DNA of 64,000 nt, taken from the NCBI RefSeq assembly GCF_002954615.1, contig NZ_MSCJ01000001.1:992001-1056000 (forward strand), in the 5' to 3' direction. Of this stretch, positions 7,576 to 16,361 are shown piece by piece. The stretch is from Photobacterium angustum (GTDB lineage: Bacteria; Pseudomonadota; Gammaproteobacteria; Enterobacterales; Vibrionaceae). Position 1 is the first letter of the stretch. Each line of letters starts with the position of its first letter. The position numbers were made by a program, and so were the translations under genes. A model generated the notes under the pieces. The model made no database searches, had not been told where the DNA came from, and saw nothing but the letters and a program-made list of their open reading frames with translations.

Positions 7576-9156
7576 TTATGCTATTACTGCTTGCAGTTGT
7601 TTCTTATGACGACGTAGGTGAATCGTACAACATGCAAGGAACCAAACAGAACTTACAGCAATACCCGCAACTGTTGAAGATAAGATGCCCATTGCTAGAT
7701 AGCCTAATAGTGCGCCAATAGCGACAGTCAATGCATAAGGTAGCTGAGTCATCACGTGATCCATATGGTGACTACCTGCACCTGTTGCAGACAAGATACT
7801 TGTGCTTGAAATAGGTGAGCTGTGATCACCAAAGACAGATCCTGCAAGTACTGCAGATAACATCGGCATTAATAGGTGAGCATCACTTGCTACCGCCATA
7901 TCACCAGCAAGTGGTAACATGATACCGAACGTGCCCCAGCTTGTGCCTGTCGCAAATGACATTGCACATGAAAGGATGAAGACTAACGCTGGTAGTAATT
8001 CCGTTGGGAAACCACCTTTAGTTAAAGAGGCTAGGTACTGGCCTGTAGACATATCACTCACAACAGTACCGATCGTCCATGCAAACAATAGAATAATGAT
8101 TGCAGGGATCATCGCTTGTACACCTTGAGGTGCCGCAGTTAACCAAGTCTTACGTGGTAGTTTTAAACGTAAAGCTAGAAGAATAGAAACAGCTAGGCTA
8201 CATAAAGATGCATTAACCAATGAAGCACCTAGATCGGTATGCTCTAAAGAAGCTATCAGGCTAAAAGCTTCGCCTTTTGCGCTTAATACTTCAGCACCAC
8301 TAATGATCATAAAGATAACGCTGGAGACAGTCAGTGTCAGAATAGGCAATACCATATCAATCATAGTACCTTGGCCTTCAGACTCAGTAGTAATTTCTAA
8401 GCCTTTAGGGTGGCCTTTAGATTCATCCCATAGCTTACCTTCTTCTGCCCATTCTTCGTGTTGACGCATTGGACCAATGTTAAGTTGGAAGAAAATAACA
8501 ACGATAACCATTAATAGCGTAAACACGGCGTACAAGTTCATTGGGATCATTTGAACAAACAATGAAATAGCACTGATATCTGTAATGTGGTTTGTTACTA
8601 AAATACCGCTAAGAATAGCAATAATGTAAGCACCCCAAGACGAGATTGGCGTGATAACACAAACAGGTGCAGCCGTTGAATCAAGTAAATAGGCAAGCTT
8701 TGCACGTGAAATATTGAAACGGTCTGTTACAGGGCGACAAATCGGCCCCACAGATAAGCTATGGAAAAAGTCATCAATAAAGAAAGCAAAAACCATTAAA
8801 CCCGTTAGCATATTTGCGCTACGACGATCTTTACAGCGACGAACACCCCATTCAGCAAACGCTTTAGTTGCACCAGTTGCTGTCATTAAGCTGATCAAAC
8901 CACCGAGCAAAAGCATGAAGATGATCATATTAACGTTACCGCTATTAACAGCACCGTCTGCCCAAACAAGGCCTACAACTTTATTTACGATATATTGAAG
9001 CGCCGCTAAAGGGCTGTAATCATTAAGAAGGATTGCGCCTGCAACAATACCAAGGCCAAGTGATAACAATACACGTCGTGTAGTGATTGCTAAAACAACC
9101 GCCAGCAAGGGTGGTACAACAGATAGCAGGGAGTCAGAATATTGAACTAGATTCAT
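7576..9156 (-). CDS. NhaC-family carrier under a lysine riboswitch, probable lysine transporter
   Basis: A 526-residue membrane protein with about 12 helices, of the Na+/H+ antiporter NhaC family (motifs LMVFAFFIDDFFHSLSVGP, TSWGTFGIMLPLA, GDHSSPISSTSIL). Because its leader carries a lysine riboswitch, lysine is the likely substrate; NhaC-family proteins with such leaders have been proposed as lysine carriers (LysW type). ATG at 9156 is chosen over an in-frame GTG at 9171, since AAGAGA lies five bases before the ATG. That AAGAGA is inside a hairpin (9158-9188), suggesting that the riboswitch acts on translation. It is transcribed alone. Confidence 0.88.
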   Translation of the reverse strand: MNLVQYSDSLLSVVPPLLAVVLAITTRRVLLSLGLGIVAGAILLNDYSPLAALQYIVNKVVGLVWADGAVNSGNVNMIIFMLLLGGLISLMTATGATKAFAEWGVRRCKDRRSANMLTGLMVFAFFIDDFFHSLSVGPICRPVTDRFNISRAKLAYLLDSTAAPVCVITPISSWGAYIIAILSGILVTNHITDISAISLFVQMIPMNLYAVFTLLMVIVVIFFQLNIGPMRQHEEWAEEGKLWDESKGHPKGLEITTESEGQGTMIDMVLPILTLTVSSVIFMIISGAEVLSAKGEAFSLIASLEHTDLGASLVNASLCSLAVSILLALRLKLPRKTWLTAAPQGVQAMIPAIIILLFAWTIGTVVSDMSTGQYLASLTKGGFPTELLPALVFILSCAMSFATGTSWGTFGIMLPLAGDMAVASDAHLLMPMLSAVLAGSVFGDHSSPISSTSILSATGAGSHHMDHVMTQLPYALTVAIGALLGYLAMGILSSTVAGIAVSSVWFLACCTIHLRRHKKQLQAVIA

Positions 9157-9157
9157 G

Positions 9158-9188
9158 GATCTCTTAAACACCTATATAGGTGGAGATC
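9158..9188 (-). promoter_or_regulatory. Hairpin that can hide the ribosome binding site of the lysine-riboswitch gene
   Basis: On the minus strand GATCTC pairs with GAGATC, with a second stem ACCTATATAGGT inside. The right arm covers the AAGAGA ribosome binding site directly before the ATG at 9156, so pairing would block translation. It lies downstream of the lysine aptamer and is a candidate expression platform. Confidence 0.6.
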
Positions 9189-9246
9189 TACCGAAAGGAT
9201 AGAGAAACAGATTTCAGGAGAAAAAATACTTCTTCGTATCCCTTAG

Positions 9247-9410
9247 GGTAGCGCTCCATAGACAAAATAACTATGGCAGTTCTGCACTTATTTAATGCAG
9301 ACCCAGCGATTGTTGACGACACAACAAACACTTCGGCGCCGACTCCTTTCCCCAGACTTCAAAGGTGTCACCCTCCATCTGGATACTTTTAGGCAGCGCG
9401 CCTCTACTCA
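9247..9410 (-). promoter_or_regulatory. Lysine riboswitch (L box)
   Basis: Read on the minus strand this shows the L-box consensus in order: GAGGCGCG (5' part of P1/P2), AGTA, GGGTGACACC, CTGGGGAAAGGAGTC, GGCGCCGAAG, GCTGGGTCTGCATT, the hairpin CTGCATT..AGTGCAG, and closing GGAGCGCTACC. The order and spacing match the five-helix lysine aptamer. It lies about 90 bases upstream of the NhaC-family gene and should lower its expression when lysine is plentiful. Confidence 0.93.
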
Positions 9411-9550
9411 AAGGATTGAAATTTGATGATACCTATTAATTTTGCTTAGGCAATAAAAAGCAGGCATAAAATGCATATTAATTGTAAATATTGTTACTGT
9501 TGATGGTATGTTAACCAATTAGTAGCGTTATATTCCATTTAGATAATCGC

Positions 9551-11749
9551 TTATTCTGTTATGCTATTCGGCTGATTTTGTTCTGGTGTTGTCATCGCGT
9601 GTATATTTCCAGCGTAGCCGCCTTTAATTAAATCTTTTCTTACCTCAGCCACTTCTTGTGGGGTGACAGCTACAGTTCTATCACCTAACTTATTGCGGAC
9701 AAAGCTAATTAACTTCGCGAGGTTGGCATCGCTGATCACCGAGTTAAAGCTACTCATCGGCATAAAGTTACTGTCTTGTTCCATGAAGTTTGGCGATAAA
9801 CCACGAATGGTAACGGCAATTGTATCGTAAGGATCACTGTGCATAATTATCCCATTGTTAAGCAGTGTAGGGGCGATCCCTTTTCTACCTTTACCGTCTT
9901 TACCATGGCATGCACCACAGGTTTGAACATATAAACCATATAGTTTGGCTTCGTTTTCAGGATCGTTGCTACTTAACGGTTTTAGCTCAACGGTTTGAAT
10001 ATCAACATTGGCTGGCACCAAGTCACCAAAACCGGGTGGGTTGAGCTGTGGAACCGATCTATCTAACTCGTTATATTTATCGCCAGTGATCAAGTATTCC
10101 GAAATGGCTGCGACGTCTTGTTCTGTCAAGAAACGGGTACTGTTTTGTACCACTTCCGCCATACCACCAAATGCGGTTCCTTTATCTGAATGACCCGTTT
10201 TTAAAAAGTCGGTTAGTGTTTTTACATCCCAACGATCTTGATATAGCTCTGTTGCGGTAATATTTGGGGCTTTCCAGCCATCAATCAAATTACCTTGGAA
10301 TAGCTCTTTTTCTATCAAGGCTTGTGCAACGTTACGTGGAGTATGACATTCCGAACAATGGCCTAACCCCATGGTTAAATATTTACCCCGTTTCCATTGT
10401 TCGGTGGCATCTGCTGGGTATTGCAAAGGGTCGGTATTAAGAAAGGCAATATTCCAACCAAGTAGTCCTAACCGGATATTACTTGGGAACATCATCTTGT
10501 TTTCTTCATTACGAGTATTCACAAAATTAAGCGATTGCATGTAAGCCCAAAGTGCTTGGGTGTCTTCATCTGTCACATATTGATAAGACGAGTAGGGCAT
10601 AGCTGGATAAAGGTAGCCATGTTTGCCTTTACCTTTATGTAGCGCATCATAAAATTCATCGTAGGTGTAATCCCCAATACCATAGGTTGGATGTGCTGAA
10701 ATATTGGTAGAATAAAGCGTGCCAAATGGCGTTAAAAATCCTAAACCGCCACCAAATGGTTCGCCACCTTCACCAGTGTGACAAGCAATACAATCTCCTG
10801 CATAAGCAAGGTATTGCCCTTTACTAACCATATCCGGATCAAGCGCTGCGAGTTTCTCGTTTTGTCTATTTCCTTGGTGGCGAATATAAGCACCTAATGC
10901 TTGAATTTCGCTATCGCTGAGTTGCTCTTCAAAAGCAGGCATGAGATTGTTTAAGCCATATTTTACCGTCGCAATAATACCTTCAACACTGCCATCGTGA
11001 AGCCAGATATTATCGGTTAGATTTGGCGCACCAATCGCAGTATTACCTTTTGCATTACTGCCATGACAAGCCGTACAGTTAGCATCAAATACGGTTTTAC
11101 CGAGTTCAAGCTTGACCGCGGGCTCTGAGATAATGCGATTTTTTTCAAGTGAAGCGACATAATATGAAACATTCTCAATTTCTTCTTCAGTCAGAATATC
11201 TTTCCAGCCAGCCATGACTCCGTTACGACCTTTAACAATCGAATGATGGATCGCCTCATCACTACCACCATAAAGCCAAACGGTATCACTTAAATTAGGG
11301 AAATGAAGCTGACCTTGTGCTTGATTTAAATGACAAGCCGCACAATGGGTTTGAAATAAAGCGCGACCAGCGACCACAATTTCAGGCGAGGTACTTAATG
11401 CTTGAAATGATGTATCACCATTAGGTACTTGGCTAATTTGTTTGGCTAATGAAGTGGTAGAGGTTGAAGCCGCTTCACTACTTGATTGCCACTTCATGAG
11501 TCCTTGCCAGTTTCCCATGCCAGGATAGAGCACCAAAAAAACGGCAGCGATAATGAAAGCGAGAAGATAAGAAAGAAGTAAAAGGTTTGGTACGGCGGCA
11601 TCGTTTTCATCGATACCATCAAAGCTATCGACGGTTCGATTAGCGTTGGCTGCACTGTTTTTCTTCCAGTAGTACGCAACAACGACGATCATAATTGCGA
11701 GAAAAATAAGGGTTAGGATAATGACCCAACCACTCCAAAAAGTACTCAT
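9551..11749 (-). CDS. ccoP: Five-haem CcoP: cbb3 oxidase subunit III fused to a three-haem dehydrogenase-type cytochrome
   Basis: A 732-residue membrane-anchored cytochrome, over twice the usual CcoP length (about 300). The start MSTFWSGWVIILTL and helices at about 8-28 and 54-75 are those of CcoP. Two haem-c motifs of the CcoP part are at 136-140 (CAACH) and 225-229 (CTACH). From about residue 305 the protein continues with three more, at 320-324 (CIACH), 465-469 (CSECH) and 611-615 (CGACH), in the pattern of cytochrome subunits of periplasmic alcohol/gluconate dehydrogenases (GDCIACHTGEGG, FGTLYSTNI, AMPYSSYQ). The join is continuous with no frame break. The added part may bring electrons from a periplasmic donor straight to the oxidase (inference). 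It overlaps ccoO by four bases and is last in the operon. Confidence 0.9.
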   Translation of the reverse strand: MSTFWSGWVIILTLIFLAIMIVVVAYYWKKNSAANANRTVDSFDGIDENDAAVPNLLLLSYLLAFIIAAVFLVLYPGMGNWQGLMKWQSSSEAASTSTTSLAKQISQVPNGDTSFQALSTSPEIVVAGRALFQTHCAACHLNQAQGQLHFPNLSDTVWLYGGSDEAIHHSIVKGRNGVMAGWKDILTEEEIENVSYYVASLEKNRIISEPAVKLELGKTVFDANCTACHGSNAKGNTAIGAPNLTDNIWLHDGSVEGIIATVKYGLNNLMPAFEEQLSDSEIQALGAYIRHQGNRQNEKLAALDPDMVSKGQYLAYAGDCIACHTGEGGEPFGGGLGFLTPFGTLYSTNISAHPTYGIGDYTYDEFYDALHKGKGKHGYLYPAMPYSSYQYVTDEDTQALWAYMQSLNFVNTRNEENKMMFPSNIRLGLLGWNIAFLNTDPLQYPADATEQWKRGKYLTMGLGHCSECHTPRNVAQALIEKELFQGNLIDGWKAPNITATELYQDRWDVKTLTDFLKTGHSDKGTAFGGMAEVVQNSTRFLTEQDVAAISEYLITGDKYNELDRSVPQLNPPGFGDLVPANVDIQTVELKPLSSNDPENEAKLYGLYVQTCGACHGKDGKGRKGIAPTLLNNGIIMHSDPYDTIAVTIRGLSPNFMEQDSNFMPMSSFNSVISDANLAKLISFVRNKLGDRTVAVTPQEVAEVRKDLIKGGYAGNIHAMTTPEQNQPNSITE

Positions 11750-12354
11750 GGTCGTACTCCTTGATCTTGTCCCAGACTTTGTAGATAGGCGATTAATGCC
11801 TGTGCCTTGGTTTTACCTTTTACTTCTAATCGTGCCTGTTTAATTTCCTTATCAGTGTAAGGAACACCAAGGGTACGTAATGCAATTAGTTTTGCATCAA
11901 TATCTTCACCATCAAGTACTTGTTCAAAGAGCCAAGGATAAGAGGGCATAATCGAAGTTGGTACAACATCACGAGGGTTTCTTAGGTGAATGATGTGCCA
12001 TTGATCAGAATATTTTCGACCTAAATTGGTGAGATCAGGTCCAGTACGTTTTGAACCCCATAAATTGGGATGTTCATAAATATCGTCACTTTCTCGGCTA
12101 TATCGTCCATAACGTTTAATTTCTGCGTTTAATGGACGTACCATCATGGTATGACAAGTATGGCAACCTTCACTGATATAAATATCGCGCCCAGCAACTT
12201 CTAATGCGGTTAATGGTTTCGCGCTTGATTCAGCAATTAACTTATCTTGGTAAAAAAAAGCAGGAAGTACCCATACTAAGAATGAAAAGGCAGCAACCAA
12301 AGTTGTTGCAACAATAAGGATCACTACAGATGAGGTAAAATCTTTATTAATCAT
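11746..12354 (-). CDS. ccoO: cbb3-type cytochrome c oxidase subunit II
   Basis: A 202-residue subunit with one N-terminal membrane anchor (about 10-34) and a periplasmic monohaem domain; the haem-c motif is CHTCH at 64-68, followed by MMVRPL as in CcoO, and the distal Met lies in the SIMPSYPW region. It passes electrons between CcoP and CcoN. The gene overlaps ccoN upstream by eight bases and ccoP downstream by four, so the three are translationally coupled. Confidence 0.95.
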   Translation of the reverse strand: MINKDFTSSVVILIVATTLVAAFSFLVWVLPAFFYQDKLIAESSAKPLTALEVAGRDIYISEGCHTCHTMMVRPLNAEIKRYGRYSRESDDIYEHPNLWGSKRTGPDLTNLGRKYSDQWHIIHLRNPRDVVPTSIMPSYPWLFEQVLDGEDIDAKLIALRTLGVPYTDKEIKQARLEVKGKTKAQALIAYLQSLGQDQGVRP

Positions 12355-13780
12355 GAGTATCTACCTTTTCTGTTACTGCATTTTGATGCTTAACTGATCT
12401 AGGTTTTGGCTGTTTTAGCGTTCTGTATAGGTTATAAATCATTAAAATTATACCTAACACAAACAACGCACCACCGATAAAGCGAACTAACATCCATGGT
12501 GCACTGAAGTTCATCGCTTCGACAAAACTATAGCTAAGAGAGCCATTAGCATCTTCTTTTAGCCACATATAGCCTTGTCCAATTCCAGCAATCCACAGTG
12601 CAACGGCATAAAGTACAATCCCAATATGCGCAAACCAGAAATGCCATTTAACTAAACGATTTGACCACAATTGCTCGTGACCATATAAACGAGGGATAAA
12701 GTAATAAAATACGGCGATGGCGGACATACCAACCCAGCCCAACGCGCCAGAATGCACATGGCCGATGATCCAATCGGTATTATGAGCAATCATATTAAAC
12801 CAACGAATAGCTAATAATGGCCCTTCAAAAGTCGCTAACGCGTAATAAACAATGGCAGAGAAGAAAAACCACATGATGTAATCGTGCTTAAGTTTCTGCT
12901 TATTGTTGAGCAATGTCATGATGCTATTAAAGGCGCCACCCCATGAGGGTAGCCATAAAATTAACGACATCACTATGCCGAGATTTTGTAACCAATCTGG
13001 AACAGAAGAATATATAAGATGGTGTGTGCCAGCCCAAGTATAAAAGCCGACTAAGCCCCAAAAGTGAATAACAGATAAGCGGTAAGAATAAATAGGGCGT
13101 TCGGAAATTTTGGGAATGAAATAATAGTTCATACCAATGATGCCAGCGGTTAATAAAAAACCAACCGCATTATGTCCCCACCACCATTGCACGATGGCAT
13201 CTTCGGCCCCTGAGTAAATAGAGTAAGATTTCCACATCGTGACAGGCAATTCGAGGTTGTTAGCAATAAAAATCATCGCAATAACAATAATGAACGCACC
13301 ATAAAACCAGTTAGCAACAAAGATATGATGAACGGTGCGTTTAGCAACTGTCATAAAAAATACAATGGCATACATCACCCAGATGACGGCAATTAATATA
13401 TCAATTGGCCATTCAAGTTCAGCGTATTCTTTTGAGGTAGTAAAACCTAACGGTAGGGTAATAAGGGCGAGAAGAAGGACAAATTGCCATCCCCAAAAGA
13501 CAGACCAAGCAGCAGTGTTGTTATATAGCGGTGTTTTACAGGTGCGTTGAACAATATAAAAGGATGTTCCCATTAAAAGATTAACGACAAAGCCAAAAAT
13601 GACGCCGTTAGTATGCAATGGACGAAGACGACCAAATTGAAAGTATTCAGAATCGAGATTAAGGGCAGGCCAATAAAGTTGCGCAGCTAAAATAACACCA
13701 ATTAACATAGCTATGAACGCCCAACTAACACTAGCGATCATAAAGTACTTAACGATTTTATAATTATACTGAATATCCAT
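12347..13780 (-). CDS. ccoN: cbb3-type cytochrome c oxidase catalytic subunit I
   Basis: The 12-helix catalytic subunit (477 residues) that reduces oxygen at a haem b3-CuB centre. Conserved histidines are visible in LRPLHTNG (haem b), WWWGHNAV (CuB), AGTHHLIYS (CuB pair) and IGHVHSGALGW (haems). ATG at 13780 is preferred, because the AAGG site ends only two bases before the other ATG at 13786. No ccoQ lies between ccoO and ccoP, and no ccoGHIS assembly genes are in the window; these are presumably supplied by another locus. A small cytochrome c gene precedes it in the operon. Confidence 0.94.
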   Translation of the reverse strand: MDIQYNYKIVKYFMIASVSWAFIAMLIGVILAAQLYWPALNLDSEYFQFGRLRPLHTNGVIFGFVVNLLMGTSFYIVQRTCKTPLYNNTAAWSVFWGWQFVLLLALITLPLGFTTSKEYAELEWPIDILIAVIWVMYAIVFFMTVAKRTVHHIFVANWFYGAFIIVIAMIFIANNLELPVTMWKSYSIYSGAEDAIVQWWWGHNAVGFLLTAGIIGMNYYFIPKISERPIYSYRLSVIHFWGLVGFYTWAGTHHLIYSSVPDWLQNLGIVMSLILWLPSWGGAFNSIMTLLNNKQKLKHDYIMWFFFSAIVYYALATFEGPLLAIRWFNMIAHNTDWIIGHVHSGALGWVGMSAIAVFYYFIPRLYGHEQLWSNRLVKWHFWFAHIGIVLYAVALWIAGIGQGYMWLKEDANGSLSYSFVEAMNFSAPWMLVRFIGGALFVLGIILMIYNLYRTLKQPKPRSVKHQNAVTEKVDTHD

Positions 13781-13807
13781 CGTCATAACCTTAGCAAGTA
13801 ATGCCGT

Positions 13808-14170
13808 TTATTGTGATTGATGGCTGGTATCTGTTTTTACGGTACTAAAGTAATACGCGAGATCCTTCATATCTTGATCACTTAAATCTTTAGCATAACC
13901 CTGCATTAATATCGCTAAACCATCAACACGTTGATTTTGTTTGTATGCTTTAAGTGCTGCGACCAAATATTGCTGCTTTTGGCCTTGTAAGTTGGGATAG
14001 GTACCCGTTGCAGAAATACCATCGGCACCATGGCAAGTGATACAAACAAGGGCTTTTTGTTTACCGATCTCAAATTGTTGTTCCGGCGTCATTTCATCAG
14101 CAGTAGAAACGAGAGGAGTTACAACTAAAACCACAAACAAAAACCGCTTAATGGATAGGATTAAAGACAT
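13808..14170 (-). CDS. Periplasmic monohaem class I cytochrome c
   Basis: A 120-residue protein with a signal peptide (cleavage after about residue 24, VST-AD) and one haem-c motif CITCHGADG; the distal Met is probably in ILMQGYAKDL. It resembles the c553/half-c4 type. Being first in the operon with ccoNOP, 27 bases before ccoN, it is probably an electron donor to this oxidase (inference). ATG at 14170 is chosen, six bases after GGGAG; the ATG at 14176 touches that site. I found no clear FNR site upstream. Confidence 0.88.
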   Translation of the reverse strand: MSLILSIKRFLFVVLVVTPLVSTADEMTPEQQFEIGKQKALVCITCHGADGISATGTYPNLQGQKQQYLVAALKAYKQNQRVDGLAILMQGYAKDLSDQDMKDLAYYFSTVKTDTSHQSQ

Positions 14171-14320
14171 GCTCATCTCCCTTTTTTATTCTATTTATAG
14201 AAGTCGTAATATAAACGCATAATTATAAAGATAGATGATTTTACAATTTCGCAACATTTGTTTTTAGAAAAAACTTAAGTAATTAAAAGAATAAATCGAA
14301 ATATATTTAATTTTTTTCTA

Positions 14321-14348
14321 AAAGCAGTCACTCAATGTGACTGTTTTT
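14321..14348 (+). promoter_or_regulatory. Terminator-like hairpin in the leader of the MFS gene
   Basis: CAGTCAC and GTGACTG form a perfect 7-bp stem with a 5-base loop, flanked by AAAAG and TTTTT. It lies between two divergent genes, about 80 bases upstream of the MFS start, where it could attenuate transcription into that gene. Confidence 0.5.
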
Positions 14349-14427
14349 GATTATTTTATGGTATTTCTTCAAATTGTTAATGATAACTATTTTCGTTACT
14401 GTTACTAAAACATTGAAAGGAGTAATA

Positions 14428-15630
14428 GTGCGAATGCTTAATTGTCGACCATCAGTATGGATGTCAACTTATCAATTTATGTTCTGGTTCTCGTATGGGG
14501 TGTATTTACCCTTCAGAGGATTATGGTTAGAAAAATTAGGGATCTCAGATGCTGATATCGGGATGCTGATCGGTTTTGGTCTTGCCGCTCGTTGTGTAAT
14601 CAACTTTACATTAACACCTTTATTTCACAAAGTTGGGCACCTTATACCGTTCCTTCGTTGGTCAATGTTTTTAAGCTTACTTGGCTTTATTGCCTTTATC
14701 TGGATAGGTACGATTACGCCAACATTTTGGGTGCTTGCATTACTACTCGTGTTATTTAATTTAGCGATTGGTCCTGCGGTCGCTATTTCGGATGCGATAT
14801 CAAATCACTATGCTCGAGATGATCGACTAGATTATGGCTACACTCGCTTATGGGGAGCGGTTGCATTAACGGTTGCGTCGGCTTGTATGGGGTGGGTGGT
14901 TCATAATTTTGGTGTAAGTTCTGTACCAGTAATGGGAGCTATTGGTTTGGGAGCAACATTACTAGGTACTCTAATGAAGCCAACTGTACCTATGGTATGC
15001 CACCATAATGAGCAAAAAAGAAAGAATATTTTCAAAGTATTATGTTGTAAAGAGACGCTGTTATTTCTATTGGTCGCTTCTTTGTTAGAAGGAAGCCATG
15101 GTGGCTACTATTTCTTCAGTACAGTCTACTGGAAAGAACAGGGGCTAGATTCAGATACCATTGGTTATTTGTGGAGTCTGTCGACAATTTCAGTGATCGT
15201 TTTTTACTTAATTAGTCGTAAAGCGTTCGCTAATTGGAAAGTATCAACATTATTTAGACTTGCTGCAATTGCTGTCGTGGTACGTTGGGGATTAACCGCA
15301 GCGACAAATGATATATATGTGCTTATTTTCTGTCAGATTTTACATGGTATTACGTTCTCAGGTACGATTTTATCTTCGGTCCGTTATGTGGAAGAAAATC
15401 GGAAACATAATTACGTTTCTTTACAGTCGTTATACCATGCAATTCCTGCAGGTTTTGTATTAGCGCTTGTATCTGCTCTTTGCGGATGGCTAATGCATCA
15501 CTCTGAAATAAATATGTTCTGGTTTATGGCTGCGATGGGTATACCTTGTATTTTCTTAAAAGTAAAAGACGCTGTGCCGAATAAAAAAGAAGATCAACCA
15601 TTGAGAAATGAAGCATTTGCTTCAGCATAA
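14428..15630 (+). CDS. HcaT-like MFS carrier
   Basis: A carrier of about 400 residues with some 12 helices, of the 3-phenylpropionate permease (HcaT) type in the major facilitator superfamily: FWFSYGVYLPFRGLWLEKLG near the start, LDYGYTRLWGAVAL, and GHYYFF-like GGYYFFSTVYW match E. coli HcaT in order. The substrate is not certain; no aromatic-acid catabolic genes are adjacent. The frame stays open to 14347 (TTG), but GTG at 14428 is chosen because AAGGAG ends five bases before it; ATG at 14434 is an alternative. A hairpin lies in the leader and a strong terminator follows. Confidence 0.8.
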   Translation: MRMLNCRPSVWMSTYQFMFWFSYGVYLPFRGLWLEKLGISDADIGMLIGFGLAARCVINFTLTPLFHKVGHLIPFLRWSMFLSLLGFIAFIWIGTITPTFWVLALLLVLFNLAIGPAVAISDAISNHYARDDRLDYGYTRLWGAVALTVASACMGWVVHNFGVSSVPVMGAIGLGATLLGTLMKPTVPMVCHHNEQKRKNIFKVLCCKETLLFLLVASLLEGSHGGYYFFSTVYWKEQGLDSDTIGYLWSLSTISVIVFYLISRKAFANWKVSTLFRLAAIAVVVRWGLTAATNDIYVLIFCQILHGITFSGTILSSVRYVEENRKHNYVSLQSLYHAIPAGFVLALVSALCGWLMHHSEINMFWFMAAMGIPCIFLKVKDAVPNKKEDQPLRNEAFASA

Positions 15631-15641
15631 TGTTCAAAAAT

Positions 15642-15678
15642 CAAAAAAGCCGATAATGAAAATTATCGGCTTTTTTAT
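15642..15678. terminator. Bidirectional terminator between the MFS gene and artM
   Basis: AAAAAAGCCGATAAT pairs with ATTATCGGCTTTTTT around a short loop, between convergent genes. Both strands carry T-runs, so it can end both transcripts. Confidence 0.88.
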
Positions 15679-15689
15679 AAGATTGAAAT

Positions 15690-16361
15690 TTAATTCGTCA
15701 CTTCAAACGCCAAGGCTTTTTTCTCTATCAGTCTAAACGCAATAGAAAGTAGTGCATTAACGGTTAGATACATCGCACCAGCAATGGCAAACACAGTTAA
15801 CGTATCGTAGGTTTGGGCATTAATACGTTGAGCGTAACCCATGATATCCATAATAGTAATAGTGCTGGCGAGCGATGTGCCTTTAAACACGAGAATCACT
15901 TCATTAGAATAAGCCGGAACAGAACGACGAATGGCAAAAGGTAACAAGGTACTTAATGTTGTTTTAGTTTCCATGCCTAATGCACGACATGCTTGCCATT
16001 GACCTTTAGGAATTGCATCAAACGCACCTTTAAACAGTTGAGTACTGTAAGCGGCTGTATTTAATGCTAGTGCTAACATCGCACAGAACCACGGTTGGCT
16101 GAGCCATTGCCATGCAAAGCTATCACGAATACCTTCAAATTGTCCCGGTCCGTAGTAAATCAAAAAGATTTGAACTAACAAAGGCGTACCCGTAAATAGG
16201 GTAATGATTCCACGGCTTAACCAATGTAAAACAGGGGTTCTTAAAATTAATGTCATTGTCATTAATAGAGCGAGAGTACAGCCAACTAATAACGATGCAA
16301 CGGTCAATTGTAAGCTGGTGGCAAGGCCATCCAATAATTGCCAAAAGTGTTGTTCATTCAT
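15690..16361 (-). CDS. artM: Arginine ABC transporter permease ArtM
   Basis: A 223-residue inner-membrane permease with about five helices, of the polar amino-acid (HisM/ArtM) family. The cytoplasmic loop that meets the ATPase is seen in ACRALGMETKTTLSTLLPFAIR. It ends the artPIQM operon and its ATG overlaps the end of artQ by four bases. It works with ArtQ to form the channel for arginine delivered by the binding protein. Confidence 0.92.
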   Translation of the reverse strand: MNEQHFWQLLDGLATSLQLTVASLLVGCTLALLMTMTLILRTPVLHWLSRGIITLFTGTPLLVQIFLIYYGPGQFEGIRDSFAWQWLSQPWFCAMLALALNTAAYSTQLFKGAFDAIPKGQWQACRALGMETKTTLSTLLPFAIRRSVPAYSNEVILVFKGTSLASTITIMDIMGYAQRINAQTYDTLTVFAIAGAMYLTVNALLSIAFRLIEKKALAFEVTN

